Assembly (NCBI GenBank): GCA_029262575.1
Contig: JAJCZC010000033.1
Span: forward strand, 1 to 47,035
Source of the DNA: Candidatus Babelota bacterium
Lineage (GTDB): Bacteria > Babelota > Babeliae > Babelales > Vermiphilaceae
Direction: 5' to 3'
DNA: 47,035 nt
How positions within the stretch are numbered: the stretch's first letter is position 1; each line of letters begins with the position of its first letter. Positions 15,591-24,609 of the stretch are shown here, one piece after another. The notes under the pieces were generated by a model. It was not told where the DNA came from. It saw only the letters and a list, made by a program, of their open reading frames with translations, and did no database searches. The position numbers were made by a program, and so were the translations under genes.

Positions 15591-16409
15591 TTATCCACTA
15601 TTTAACTTCTGCAACCTACTTATAAATTTTGAACGTTTAAGTGTGTTGGTAATCAACTCAATTGGCCTCCTTCCAAGAATATCTCGGCGAGATTCGTCTG
15701 CTCCAAACTTAATGAGTAGTGCCGCAGCTTTTGGGTCGAGACTATTATATGCCTCAAACAAGGGAGTATGCCCAGCATTATCTGGAATATCAATATCTGC
15801 ATTATTTGCTTGAAGTTTCAGCATTATTGGATAACTACCATGTAAAACTGCCAAATGTATAGGGGTTTTGCCGAGTTTATTCTTAATGTCCACCTTTGTT
15901 GGGCAATAGTTTAATAAGAAGCAAACAATATCAAAACTCTCCACGCCGACCGCCGTATGTAAAGGAGTGTTTCCATTTTTGCATTGCGCATTAAGATCAG
16001 CTCCTTGCTTAATCAAGGACTCTCCCACATATTTATTTTTTGCCATTACGGCATAATGCAGTAAAGTTAAACCACGATAATCCACAGCATTGATATCCGA
16101 CTTGATACCAATTGATACAAGATCTGCAATAGTTATATTTTTGCTAAAAAAAACATGTAACCATTTAACAACGTGTGAAACAATGCCCTCTGCGCACAAT
16201 TCGTCTATTTTGATATTGTTATACAATATGCCTGATTTCGCATCATATTGCTTAAAAGTATTATAGATCTTTCCCAATGCACATTTATAATATTTTTTAG
16301 CCTCTGACGTATTGCTTGTAAGCACATTAACAGGAAATTTGACTTCACTATCATCACTTGCACACATTGTAAATACGCTATATATCAATAAAAATAGAAA
16401 AATAATCAT
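15591..16409 (-). CDS. Exported ankyrin-repeat protein
   Basis: After a hydrophobic N-terminus (FLFLLIYSVFTMC), about residues 105-265 hold four to five ankyrin repeats. Typical units are DYRGLTLLHYAVMAKN, KNGNTPLHTAV, KLGKTPIHLAVLHG and NAGHTPLFEAY, with GADLNAQ and GADESRRD turns. Ankyrin repeats bind other proteins; in host-associated bacteria secreted ones often target host proteins, though an envelope role is equally possible. The start overlaps the stop of the upstream small gene as ATGA, so the two are coupled. The N-terminal 100 residues are unique. Confidence 0.85.
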   Translation of the reverse strand: MIIFLFLLIYSVFTMCASDDSEVKFPVNVLTSNTSEAKKYYKCALGKIYNTFKQYDAKSGILYNNIKIDELCAEGIVSHVVKWLHVFFSKNITIADLVSIGIKSDINAVDYRGLTLLHYAVMAKNKYVGESLIKQGADLNAQCKNGNTPLHTAVGVESFDIVCFLLNYCPTKVDIKNKLGKTPIHLAVLHGSYPIMLKLQANNADIDIPDNAGHTPLFEAYNSLDPKAAALLIKFGADESRRDILGRRPIELITNTLKRSKFISRLQKLNSG

Positions 16410-16624
16410 TTTACTTCTACTTGTTGAAATTCATTGATAAAAAAAGCTAAGTGGCCATAAACATCAATCATATCCAAAGTGCTTGCTAATGGAGCTTTGC
16501 TAAAAGAAAAAACAATTCGCTTACCAAATTTACATCCAGGATTAGTAACGAGCCCTAAGACCTTAAACATGCCAAGGCTATTCAATTCATTGCATAAAAT
16601 TAAGAAAAAAATGTACTTCTTCAT
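16406..16624 (-). CDS. Small exported protein coupled to the ankyrin gene
   Basis: No family recognised. A 72-residue product with a signal-peptide-like start (KKYIFFLILCNELNSLG) and a short mature part. Its stop overlaps the ankyrin gene start by 4 nt (ATGA), which supports it being translated. It could be the trimmed remnant of a larger gene. On the minus strand its ATG follows GAGGAG closely. Confidence 0.55.
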   Translation of the reverse strand: MKKYIFFLILCNELNSLGMFKVLGLVTNPGCKFGKRIVFSFSKAPLASTLDMIDVYGHLAFFINEFQQVEVK

Positions 16625-16688
16625 TTATTACTCCTCTTTAAATCTAATTCGCGCCTCAAGCCTTAGTTTTTAATTTTCTAAAAAAAAA

Positions 16689-16708
16689 GCGAGGCATATG
16701 CGCCTCGC
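16689..16708 (-). terminator. Rho-independent terminator of nrdAB
   Basis: GCGAGGC and GCCTCGC pair around a 6-nt loop. Read on the minus strand the hairpin is followed by eight T residues. It lies about 30 bp after the nrdB stop. Confidence 0.88.
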
Positions 16709-16738
16709 TCAATCTATTCAATCTTTAACACCTAAATG

Positions 16739-17737
16739 CTAATCCCAATCAAGCGACCCTGCAGTTTGATATTCAGTTACCCGCGTTTCAAAGAAATTCT
16801 TTTCTTTGTTCAAATCGGTTGCTTGTGACATCCAAGGAAACGGATTTTTTTTACCATATACTTTTGGCAATTCAATGCGCTCCAAACGACGATCTGCGAT
16901 ATATTCAACATACTCACTAAACTGCTCTGCATTAATACCAAGCAGTCCTTGAGGACATGCGTCATGTGCATAGTTCTTCTCTAAAACGACGGCTTGTTTT
17001 ATCAGCTCTGTAACCTCTTGCTGAAATGAATCGGTCCATATTTCAGGATTTTCAGCTTTGATAGCGTTAATTAAGTCACAACCAAATGCCAAATGAATAC
17101 TTTCATCACGCATAATGTATTCAAACTGTTCTCCAATACCAACCATTTTATTCTGGCGCTTCAATGCAAGCATCATGGCAAAACCAGCATAAAAGAAAAT
17201 ACCTTCCATGATCACATAAAACCCAATCAGATCACGCACAAATTTCTGCGTATTTTCTGAACCTTCAGTGCTAAAATTTGGATCAAATACTGAAGTGGTG
17301 AGTTCGACAACAAAGTCATCTTTTTCTTTGATTGATGGAATTGTTTCATACATATTAAAGATTTCATCTGGATCTAGTCCAAGTGAATCACAACAATAGA
17401 TAAATGTATCCGTGTGCACAGCTTCTTCATATGCCTGACGCAATAAGTATTGACGACACTCTGGATTAGTTACATGACGATAAATTGCCAATACAAGGTT
17501 ATTAGCGGTGAGCGATTCTGCTGTTGAAAAAAATCCCAAATTCCACATAATCATTCTGCGTTCTGTGTCTGAAAGAACGTCCGGTGATTTCCAATGCTCA
17601 ACGTCTTGCTGCATTGATATCTCTTCAGGCGTCCAGTTGTTCGCTACGCCACTTTTATAATGCTCGCGAGCCCAAAGATAGTGCATAGGTAAAATTTTAT
17701 TAGGATCAGTTTTTGAATCATTGATTATTTTTGCCAT
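16739..17737 (-). CDS. nrdB: Ribonucleotide reductase beta subunit, class Ic-like
   Basis: Provides the oxidant for ribonucleotide reduction, with NrdA. Metal ligands read as E74 (STAES), E105 and H108 (EEAVH), E178 (IMEG), E212 and H215 (DESIH). Four residues after H108, where class Ia/Ib enzymes have the radical tyrosine, the residue is F112. The first ligand is Glu where class Ia has Asp. Both changes are the hallmarks of the Chlamydia-type class Ic R2, which uses a Mn/Fe centre instead of a tyrosyl radical. The C-terminal Tyr needed for electron transfer may be Y327 (TEYQTAGS). The gene follows nrdA by 18 bp. The class assignment rests on these residues. Confidence 0.95.
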   Translation of the reverse strand: MAKIINDSKTDPNKILPMHYLWAREHYKSGVANNWTPEEISMQQDVEHWKSPDVLSDTERRMIMWNLGFFSTAESLTANNLVLAIYRHVTNPECRQYLLRQAYEEAVHTDTFIYCCDSLGLDPDEIFNMYETIPSIKEKDDFVVELTTSVFDPNFSTEGSENTQKFVRDLIGFYVIMEGIFFYAGFAMMLALKRQNKMVGIGEQFEYIMRDESIHLAFGCDLINAIKAENPEIWTDSFQQEVTELIKQAVVLEKNYAHDACPQGLLGINAEQFSEYVEYIADRRLERIELPKVYGKKNPFPWMSQATDLNKEKNFFETRVTEYQTAGSLDWD

Positions 17738-17755
17738 AGTGTATCTATTCCTTTG

Positions 17756-20347
17756 TTATTGACACGAATCACAGTCTGGCCCATTCAAAATACTGCACAT
17801 CACATCTTTATCAGATTGACCATTGTTTAATGCAATATCTTCTTGCGGCGGTTTTTGAACAGGAGCACCTGTATTAGTATTTCCTTTTTGAGCTTTATTT
17901 ACTTCAACATGATCACGTCGTTGTGTGAAACCAAATTTCTTTGCATCTAATGTTGATTTTTCAATTTGTGTTGCACCCAAGGTTCGCAAATAATAGGTTG
18001 CTTTCAAACCACATCGCCATGCTTTGAGATAAATATCACCCAGTTTTTTTCCCGAAACACCTCGCATAAATACATTGTGTGATTGGCTTTGATCAATCCA
18101 TTTTCCACGTGCTGCTGTCAATTGAATCAACCATTCTGGATCAATTTCAAAAGCTTCCTTATATTTATCTTTTATGTGTTGCGGAACCTCTTGTACCAAC
18201 TGTACATTACCATCATAATATTTCAACTGGTCGAGCATATGATCATTCCATAGGCCCATTTTCTTTAGATCCTTAACCAAATATTGATTAAGTATGGTAA
18301 ACTCACCACTCATATTTGATTTAACATACAAGTTCTTATAAATCGGTTCAATACATGGATAACAGTTAGCAACGTTTGAAATCGTTGCAGTTGGTGCAAT
18401 TGCCATTGTGTTTGAATTACGCATACCATGTTTTTTTATAGATTCGCGAACAGCAGTCCAATCAAGTTTAACATTACGATTCACGTCAATCGTTTGCCCA
18501 CGCTCTTTTTCTAACAATGCTAAAGTATCAAATGGCAACAAACCTCTATCCCATTTTGAACCTTCAAAAGTTGAATAAGCACCGCGCTCTGCCGCCAACT
18601 CTGATGAAGCCAAAATAGCATGATAAGAAATCTTCTCCATAACTTCATCAGTAAATACTAACGCACGCTCATCATCAAAAGGAATATCCAATTTAAACAG
18701 CGCATCTTGCAAGCCCATCATTCCCAAACCAATTGGACGATGACGCAAGTTAGATGTTTTACCTTCCTTAATTGGATAATAGTTAATATTAATAACATTA
18801 TCGAGCATGCGAATTGCCGTTTTTACTGATTTGGCGAGCTTTTCATCGTCTAATATGCCATCAACAATATGTTGCGACAGGTTAATTGAACCCAAGTTAC
18901 ATACAGCCGTTTCATCGGGTGAAGTGTTCAAACTAATTTCGGTACACAAGTTAGTACTATGAATCACACCTGCATGATCTTGCGGCGAACGCACATTAAA
19001 TGCATCTTTAAACGTAATCCATGGGTGTCCTGTTTCGAACAGACGGCTCAACATTTTGCGCCATAACTGTTTTGCTGGCATTGTTTTAGTTAAACGAATC
19101 TTGCCCTCTTGCGCCATTTTTTCATATTCGTTATAACGCTTTTCAAATGCGGCACCATAAAGATCATGTAAATCTGGCACTTCATCTGGAGAGAACAATG
19201 TCCAAGCGCCATCTTCTTGCACACGTTTCATGAATAGATCTGGTACCCAGTTTGCAGTGTTAATATCGTGAGTTCTACGACGCTCGTCACCAGTGTTTCT
19301 ACGTAAATCGAGAAAATCTTCGATGTCATAATGCCATGTTTCAAGATAAACCACTGAAGCTCCGCGACGCCGGCCACTTCTATTGATTGAAGCAGTTGTA
19401 TCGTTTGCAACCTTCAAAAAGGGAATAACACCCTGGCTTTCAATATTGATACTTTTGATCATTGAACCGGTAGCACGTACAGGCGTCCAATCATTAGCAA
19501 CACCACCAGACCATTTTGCCATTTGCGCATTGTCACCAACACATTTGAAAATATGATGCAAATCATCTGAGACTGTGGTTAAAAAGCAAGAACTTAATTG
19601 TGCACGTTTAAGCCCTGCATGCAGCAAAGTTGGTGTACTTGGCACATAAGACAATGTTGAAATTAAACGATAGAATGAAATTGCACGCTCAGTTTTATTT
19701 TCCTCTTCAACTGCTAATCCCATAGCAACTCGCATCCAAAATGTTTGAGGCATTTCAGTGCGTTTGCCCTTTTGCTTAATCAAATAACGTTCATGCAATG
19801 TACGCAAACCCATATAATAAAACAAGCGATCATTTTCTAAGCATAGTTCTTGCGACAAACGATCAAGATCAAAATCGGCAAAACGCTTATCAAAAATATC
19901 ACGTTCAATGCCCTTGGTGATACTTTTAATAAATGATGAGCGATAGAGTTGTTCGCCACCTTCATACTCCATTGAAATACCAGTTACCTCAATGAACAAC
20001 TTTTTAAGCAAAAGTTGAGCTGCAACATAACCATAAGCAGGATCTTTTTCTATAAAAGCGATGGCTGCCAAAATAAGCGCTTCGGAAATTTCTGCTGCAT
20101 TAATACCATCATAAATATTACGCACAGTCTCTTGCATGATTTCATCAGGATTTATATCCTGCTCGTGTCCAACACTCGCCCAAGCAATCACTTTATAAAT
20201 TCGATTAATATCAAAAACTTCCCGACTTCCGTCATGTTGAATTACAAACAACTGTTTTGTAAAAACTTTTGGTTCAGAAGTCTTAACTGAAGATGATAAT
20301 GAGGCAAACTTAATGCCGGCTTCACTCGTTTTTTTTTCCAGATCCAT
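17756..20347 (-). CDS. nrdA: Ribonucleotide reductase alpha subunit
   Basis: Reduces NDPs to dNDPs with NrdB. I start at the ATG at 20347, behind AAAGGG; the in-frame extension to 20452 lacks a ribosome site. An N-terminal ATP-cone (VIQHDGSREVFDINRIYKVI onward, about residues 37-120) implies dATP/ATP activity control. The catalytic core shows SSCFLTT (first redox Cys), STNLCTEISLNT (radical Cys and its Asn/Glu), and ETAVCNLGSINL (second redox Cys). The C-terminus ends CDSC, the swinging dithiol that passes on electrons. It lies 18 bp ahead of nrdB in one operon with a shared terminator. An inverted repeat lies in its leader. Confidence 0.97.
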   Translation of the reverse strand: MDLEKKTSEAGIKFASLSSSVKTSEPKVFTKQLFVIQHDGSREVFDINRIYKVIAWASVGHEQDINPDEIMQETVRNIYDGINAAEISEALILAAIAFIEKDPAYGYVAAQLLLKKLFIEVTGISMEYEGGEQLYRSSFIKSITKGIERDIFDKRFADFDLDRLSQELCLENDRLFYYMGLRTLHERYLIKQKGKRTEMPQTFWMRVAMGLAVEEENKTERAISFYRLISTLSYVPSTPTLLHAGLKRAQLSSCFLTTVSDDLHHIFKCVGDNAQMAKWSGGVANDWTPVRATGSMIKSINIESQGVIPFLKVANDTTASINRSGRRRGASVVYLETWHYDIEDFLDLRRNTGDERRRTHDINTANWVPDLFMKRVQEDGAWTLFSPDEVPDLHDLYGAAFEKRYNEYEKMAQEGKIRLTKTMPAKQLWRKMLSRLFETGHPWITFKDAFNVRSPQDHAGVIHSTNLCTEISLNTSPDETAVCNLGSINLSQHIVDGILDDEKLAKSVKTAIRMLDNVININYYPIKEGKTSNLRHRPIGLGMMGLQDALFKLDIPFDDERALVFTDEVMEKISYHAILASSELAAERGAYSTFEGSKWDRGLLPFDTLALLEKERGQTIDVNRNVKLDWTAVRESIKKHGMRNSNTMAIAPTATISNVANCYPCIEPIYKNLYVKSNMSGEFTILNQYLVKDLKKMGLWNDHMLDQLKYYDGNVQLVQEVPQHIKDKYKEAFEIDPEWLIQLTAARGKWIDQSQSHNVFMRGVSGKKLGDIYLKAWRCGLKATYYLRTLGATQIEKSTLDAKKFGFTQRRDHVEVNKAQKGNTNTGAPVQKPPQEDIALNNGQSDKDVMCSILNGPDCDSCQ

Positions 20348-21014
20348 CGCAACCCTTTCTGCGTTAAATAGTGGCGTATACACTATAAATTTTCGTATAA
20401 ACCCCCCTAACGGATAAGATACTACTTCATCCGTATCTTTTCTCACATGCATTATTAAAATAAAAACTTAAATAAGTTACTATAAGAAAAAATGTTTATT
20501 GGAGCATATTGATATGGTAACGGTTTAAGTCTGTAGAATCAACTGTTTTTTAAAAAAAAATGCTAACCATATTCTAAAATTTTTCCTACATCAATAGCTG
20601 AAAAAAATCCTCATTGTAAGAATCCCAACTAGGGGAATCCGTTGCAAGAAAATGAAAACTGATGCATAAAGGTGTTAAACCATGAGAGAAAATTATAACA
20701 GAAGAGAAAAAAATGAAGAGTACTAAATCAATAAAAAAAACCTAACAGAAATTCAAGAAAAACTAAAAAAAAACTAAACACGCATCAATACAACTATCTC
20801 AATAGTTTTTCATCTTTTTCTCAAAAGAATTACATTACAAAAAAGGCATCTTTATTTTTTTATTACTCGATTTTTTCTTCCAAAATTTACTTACCGAGAA
20901 AATAAAAGTCAAGCAGATTTTTTTGGATGACAAAAGGTCAAAATATGATACGATATTTAGAATATGTTATACAAATACATAAGATAAAACATCTTTGAAC
21001 AAAGGAAAATAATT
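20348..21014. other. Gene-free AT-rich region upstream of nrdA
   Basis: 667 bp between the nrdA start and the next gene. It contains the leader repeat at 20416-20439, an imperfect ATAGTG/CACTAT palindrome near 20366, and long A/T tracts. Promoters for both flanking genes must lie here but I cannot place them firmly. No reading frame is convincing. Confidence 0.55.
20416..20439 (-). promoter_or_regulatory. Inverted repeat in the nrdA leader
   Basis: AAGATAC and GTATCTT form a perfect 7-bp inverted repeat 10 nt apart, about 70 nt upstream of the nrdA start. It could be an operator or an RNA hairpin. It does not match the NrdR-box pattern that I know. Confidence 0.3.
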
Positions 21015-21647
21015 ATGCAAAGGCTGAAGGCAACACTTCTGTTAGGGTTCTTGTTATATATTTCCACAACACATGGAGCTTCAAACAAAACTCTCGATCT
21101 AAAAAAGAAAGATGCTCAGGTTGTCTACATCAAGCCAAATGTTAACGTGGATTTTGGTAAAGTATATTATTTTGACGGCCAAACAGATAACAACGGCAAT
21201 CTCAGACTCAGCACATCAGACGATGGACCACCTTCAGGACTTGCTTGCCATTACATGCAAAAGGTTTTTGGCAAACTACTATTTATCGAATTCTCAGAAG
21301 AAGGTATTAAAAAAGTTCGCCAATCGGCTACCTCCGACTTCATATCTCTTCTTATTCCAATTTCCTTGCAAAAAGGGGAACCTAAAGCCAACAAATCCGG
21401 CACTATAACCGTCAACGGCATTCAAGAAATTCGCGAGTCTAAACAAATCATCCCAGACAGTTCACCACACCGTAGCCCTATACTCCCTAGAGCCATGGAC
21501 CGCATAAAAGGGCACAAAGCTCTCATTTCGTGTTCAGAAAGCATGCTAAAACTCATTTGTGCATGCACTGCAAGTAGCATAATACTTTCTGCAGAAATCA
21601 CAGATGAAGAGGCCAAGTCCTTTGAAAATTTAGTACAAACACCCTGA
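21015..21647 (+). CDS. Exported protein of unknown function
   Basis: No family recognised. AAAGGAAAA precedes the ATG. The signal peptide contains LLYISTTHGASNK, close to that of the 14275 gene, though the mature sequences differ. The mature part has beta-like stretches (AQVVYIKPNVNVDFGKVYYF) and a hydrophobic, Cys-containing segment near the C-terminus (LISCSESMLKLICACTASSI). Four of its cysteines lie within that last segment and one nearer the middle. It is followed, 75 bp later, by a thioredoxin-like gene and then an exported superoxide dismutase. Confidence 0.62.
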   Translation: MQRLKATLLLGFLLYISTTHGASNKTLDLKKKDAQVVYIKPNVNVDFGKVYYFDGQTDNNGNLRLSTSDDGPPSGLACHYMQKVFGKLLFIEFSEEGIKKVRQSATSDFISLLIPISLQKGEPKANKSGTITVNGIQEIRESKQIIPDSSPHRSPILPRAMDRIKGHKALISCSESMLKLICACTASSIILSAEITDEEAKSFENLVQTP

Positions 21648-21721
21648 ACGATGTATTGACTTCTATTATATATATTGAGTATTTTCATAGAAACATTTAA
21701 CCCATTAAGAATGGAATTTCT

Positions 21722-22120
21722 ATGAAAACACTCAATACTTTATTAGTTCTTTTTTGTGCAGCAACATTACATGCTCAAACTATTTCAGTTGATGGCAAAG
21801 ATGATCTTGAAAAAAAGATTAAAGAGCATTCTCACATTGTTATCAAATTTTGGCGCCCAGGATGCCCTGCCTGCAGAAAGATTGAAAATGATTTTAATCG
21901 CATATCAAATAGCATCAATAAAGAGCGAGACAAAAAGATTGTTTTCCTGGAAATCAATACAAATAAACCAAAAAACAAAAAAGTGTATCCTGAATGGGGC
22001 GTAACTGGTGTGCCTGCTATATTTTTTGTTAAAAACGGCAAACGAAGTAGCGAGATCAAGCGCAAAAAAGACTTTGCTAAATCATTTGAAGCTGACATCC
22101 AAGCTCACTTTGGTTCATAA
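21722..22120 (+). CDS. Exported thioredoxin-like protein (CPAC)
   Basis: A signal peptide (NTLLVLFCAATLHAQ) and a thioredoxin domain with IVIKFWRPGCPACRKIE, giving a CPAC redox pair in place of CGPC. The cis-proline motif is TGVPAIFFVKNGK, and the strand VFLEINTNK is in its usual place. Mature size is about 115 residues. The rare CPAC pair and the missing Trp before it suggest a specialised partner. It sits between an unknown exported gene and the exported superoxide dismutase, so a role in periplasmic redox protection is plausible but inferred. Confidence 0.85.
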   Translation: MKTLNTLLVLFCAATLHAQTISVDGKDDLEKKIKEHSHIVIKFWRPGCPACRKIENDFNRISNSINKERDKKIVFLEINTNKPKNKKVYPEWGVTGVPAIFFVKNGKRSSEIKRKKDFAKSFEADIQAHFGS

Positions 22121-22183
22121 CACAACTTGTTTATATTTATAATTTCTTGCTAGGCTAAGCAAAAAAACATAAAGGGATACATT

Positions 22184-22951
22184 ATGAAAAAAATGCTTAG
22201 CCTAACCTACCTATCTATTGCTATTTGCTTTACACAAACTACTTGCAAATCATGCAAGAAAACGCAAGTCTGCCAAACACAAAGAAATACATGTATAACA
22301 ACGCCTAATGTTGCATCCTTTTATAAAGCTACATATCCGTTTGAAGTGCCTACTTTACCATATACTTTTGATGCACTTGAGCCTTATATAGATAAAGAAA
22401 CAATGGAAGTTCATCACAATAGACACCATCAAGGCTATGTGAATAACCTCAACAATGCATTAAAGAATCATAAAGACCTACACAACAAAACATTGTTTGA
22501 ATTGCTAAACAACTTGAGCAAGCTTCCTCGCCAAGTGCGCAACTCTATTCGTAATCAGGGCGGTGGGCACTTTAATCATAGCTTGTTTTGGACCGTTATG
22601 ACGCCAAAAGCACAACAACGCCCTTCTGGCAAGCTAGCAGAAAAAATTAATAAAACTTTCGGTTCATTCAAAACAATGCAAGATGAATTTAACAAAAAAG
22701 CAAAAACCGTATTTGGCAGCGGATGGGCATGGCTTGTCACTGATAAAAAAGGCAATCTTAGCGTATTGGCAACCCACAACCAAGATTCGCCATTACAAGA
22801 AAACTTAATTCCTATTTTAGGCCTTGATGTTTGGGAACATGCTTACTACTTGAAATACCAAAATAAGCGTGGTGATTATATTTCTGCTTGGTGGCATATA
22901 ATCAATTGGACGACTGTGCAGGCTTATTACTCAAAAGCGACTGAAGCATGA
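22184..22951 (+). CDS. Exported Mn/Fe superoxide dismutase
   Basis: Converts superoxide to oxygen and hydrogen peroxide. Residues 1 to about 50 form a signal sequence and a Cys-rich linker (KSCKKTQVC); the enzyme domain starts near YPFEVPTLPYTFDALEPYI. Metal ligands are the His in HHNRHHQGY, the His in GGGHFNHSLFW, and the Asp and His in LDVWEHAYYL. The GGGHFNHS block and the NQDSP segment favour a manganese or cambialistic type over a strict iron type. The signal sequence is unusual, as most bacterial Mn/Fe enzymes are cytoplasmic, and suggests defence against external superoxide. AAAGGG precedes the ATG. Confidence 0.93.
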   Translation: MKKMLSLTYLSIAICFTQTTCKSCKKTQVCQTQRNTCITTPNVASFYKATYPFEVPTLPYTFDALEPYIDKETMEVHHNRHHQGYVNNLNNALKNHKDLHNKTLFELLNNLSKLPRQVRNSIRNQGGGHFNHSLFWTVMTPKAQQRPSGKLAEKINKTFGSFKTMQDEFNKKAKTVFGSGWAWLVTDKKGNLSVLATHNQDSPLQENLIPILGLDVWEHAYYLKYQNKRGDYISAWWHIINWTTVQAYYSKATEA

Positions 22952-23025
22952 GCCACTAGCACAACACATCTATTTTTGGTATAGTGCAAAACTATGATAA
23001 AAAACATTTAAAAAAGAGGACGACA

Positions 23026-23346
23026 ATGAGATCTATTTTAGTTTGTGCGCTACTCTCATCATGCATAAGCCTTTGCGCTCAACCAAACATTAAAGATATA
23101 AAAGAGACCAACCCATCTAAATTCCAAATTATTTTTGAAGTGGAAAAACTACCGGACATAGATCCCGAAATATGGCAATATTTGATGGACTGCGTACTTG
23201 AACTTTATACACCCTCACTAACTTCTGATAATCAACTTGATGATTGGATCGCACGCTTTAGTGAAGTAATAAAAAAAGTGGCCCATGTTTCAGTCAAAAC
23301 GAAAAAAACACAAGGCAAGCTCACATTTCGCTTCGTAACTGATTAA
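23026..23346 (+). CDS. Small exported protein
   Basis: No family recognised. I start at the ATG at 23026, behind AGAGGA, giving a 106-residue product with a signal peptide (SILVCALLSSCISLCAQ). A longer in-frame start at 22984 has no ribosome site and a charged start unlike a signal peptide. The mature part is about 85 residues, mixed alpha/beta by eye (FQIIFEVEKL, LDDWIARFSEVIKKVAHVSV, KLTFRFVTD). It may belong with the exported redox genes upstream, but nothing in the sequence shows this. Confidence 0.62.
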   Translation: MRSILVCALLSSCISLCAQPNIKDIKETNPSKFQIIFEVEKLPDIDPEIWQYLMDCVLELYTPSLTSDNQLDDWIARFSEVIKKVAHVSVKTKKTQGKLTFRFVTD

Positions 23347-23373
23347 TAGTGAGGCAATCAATAGATCGTCTTT

Positions 23374-24597
23374 TTAAATAGCTAACCAATCTAACGCGAA
23401 TTGATCAATTCGCACAATTTTTGGATGAGCTTGGTAGAGTAGAATATCTTCATTGTTTTTTAAAAAATCATGTAGATCTTTTTTGACATCTTGCATCAAA
23501 TGATCTTTTGATTTATCAGCATCATACCATGCTCGCACGTGACGAGTGCCGATTGCTTTATCAAACAAATTAGAAAAACTAACCTTTAATCGCTGATCTT
23601 TGGCCCAAGATAATACACTTAATAAAGTTTTAAAGCCTGAAACATTATTAATATCCTTAAACTCAAGTAACAACCCAACAAAATCACGGTCTTTTGCCTT
23701 TGAATGGTATGTATATCGCTTTGAGTGTATGCCAAATTGGCAAAGATCGTCACGCATTTGATCCCAGGCACGTTCTGCTATATTGAAATCCGTGGGTAAC
23801 GTAATCGTTTGAAATGCATATGGCGTTCCCACACCAACATTAAAAGGACGAACTTCACCAAGAAGCCCCAAGAAACTATAGCCATGAACAGAGGATAATG
23901 TCTTAATATTTGGAGAAAGATGTTTAAGCAACTTTACCAATTGCATATCTCTTTGATAGTCAACCAATGGTACAACTTGCAAATCGGCTTTTTGCTTTAA
24001 ACATTTAGCATTAAAAAATTGAGCTAACTCACCAATAGTCATCCCATGACGCAATGGAATATTTGCAATGCCAACAAACGAGCGCAACGATGTTTCACAC
24101 AGTGGACCTTCCATAATATGCCCAAGTGGATTTGGCCGATCTAAAACGACTATTTTTTTATTTTTTTTGGCAGCTGCTTGCATAACGGTGTATAATGTAG
24201 AAATATAGGTATAATGGCGCATGCCAACATCCTGCATATCAAAAACAAGCGTATCGACACCTTCAAATGCATCGGCTGAAATATGCCCTGAACCATTCTT
24301 ATATAAACTCAGGATCGGCAAACCGGTTTTTTTATCAACACCATCAATTATATCATGCGCAGCCTTAATTACGCCGTCAAGACCATGCTCGGGAACAAAG
24401 ATAGCCTTAAGCTGCACACCTTTATCACGCAAAACATCAATTGTACGATTGCCTCGTTGGTCGACCCCTGTTTGATTAGTTATTAAGCCCACAGGTATAT
24501 TTTGTAATTGAGATAACATATCAGCTGAGATGCTCTCAACACCTAGCTTAAACGCAGATAATTGCATAAAAATTAAAAACAAACATAATCGTTTCAT
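23374..24597 (-). CDS. namZ: Exo-beta-N-acetylmuramidase, NamZ family (DUF1343), exported
   Basis: The DUF1343/NamZ family removes terminal MurNAc from peptidoglycan fragments. Signatures seen in order: VGLITNQTGVD, AIFVPEHGLDG, LVFDMQDVGMRHYTYI, VVLDRPNPLG, IPLRHGMTIGELA, and the C-terminal domain block PFNVGVGTPYAFQ. The length of 407 is typical. A signal peptide (CLFLIFMQLSAF) puts it outside the cytoplasm. It is 12 bp downstream of a degenerate paralogue and both read on the minus strand, so they form an operon. With the VanX-type peptidase at 496-1143 it suggests an ability to trim cell wall, its own or another bacterium's. The family call is firm. Confidence 0.92.
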   Translation of the reverse strand: MKRLCLFLIFMQLSAFKLGVESISADMLSQLQNIPVGLITNQTGVDQRGNRTIDVLRDKGVQLKAIFVPEHGLDGVIKAAHDIIDGVDKKTGLPILSLYKNGSGHISADAFEGVDTLVFDMQDVGMRHYTYISTLYTVMQAAAKKNKKIVVLDRPNPLGHIMEGPLCETSLRSFVGIANIPLRHGMTIGELAQFFNAKCLKQKADLQVVPLVDYQRDMQLVKLLKHLSPNIKTLSSVHGYSFLGLLGEVRPFNVGVGTPYAFQTITLPTDFNIAERAWDQMRDDLCQFGIHSKRYTYHSKAKDRDFVGLLLEFKDINNVSGFKTLLSVLSWAKDQRLKVSFSNLFDKAIGTRHVRAWYDADKSKDHLMQDVKKDLHDFLKNNEDILLYQAHPKIVRIDQFALDWLAI

Positions 24598-24609
24598 TGC
24601 ACATATACC

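Noticed and set aside
20364-20386. An NrdR box in the nrdA leader
   Set aside because: The ATAGTG/CACTAT palindrome is imperfect and its spacing does not match the NrdR consensus as I know it.
20348-20452. Extending nrdA by 35 codons to the ATG at 20452
   Set aside because: No ribosome site there; AAAGGG sits before the ATG at 20347 and the extension has no similarity to NrdA.
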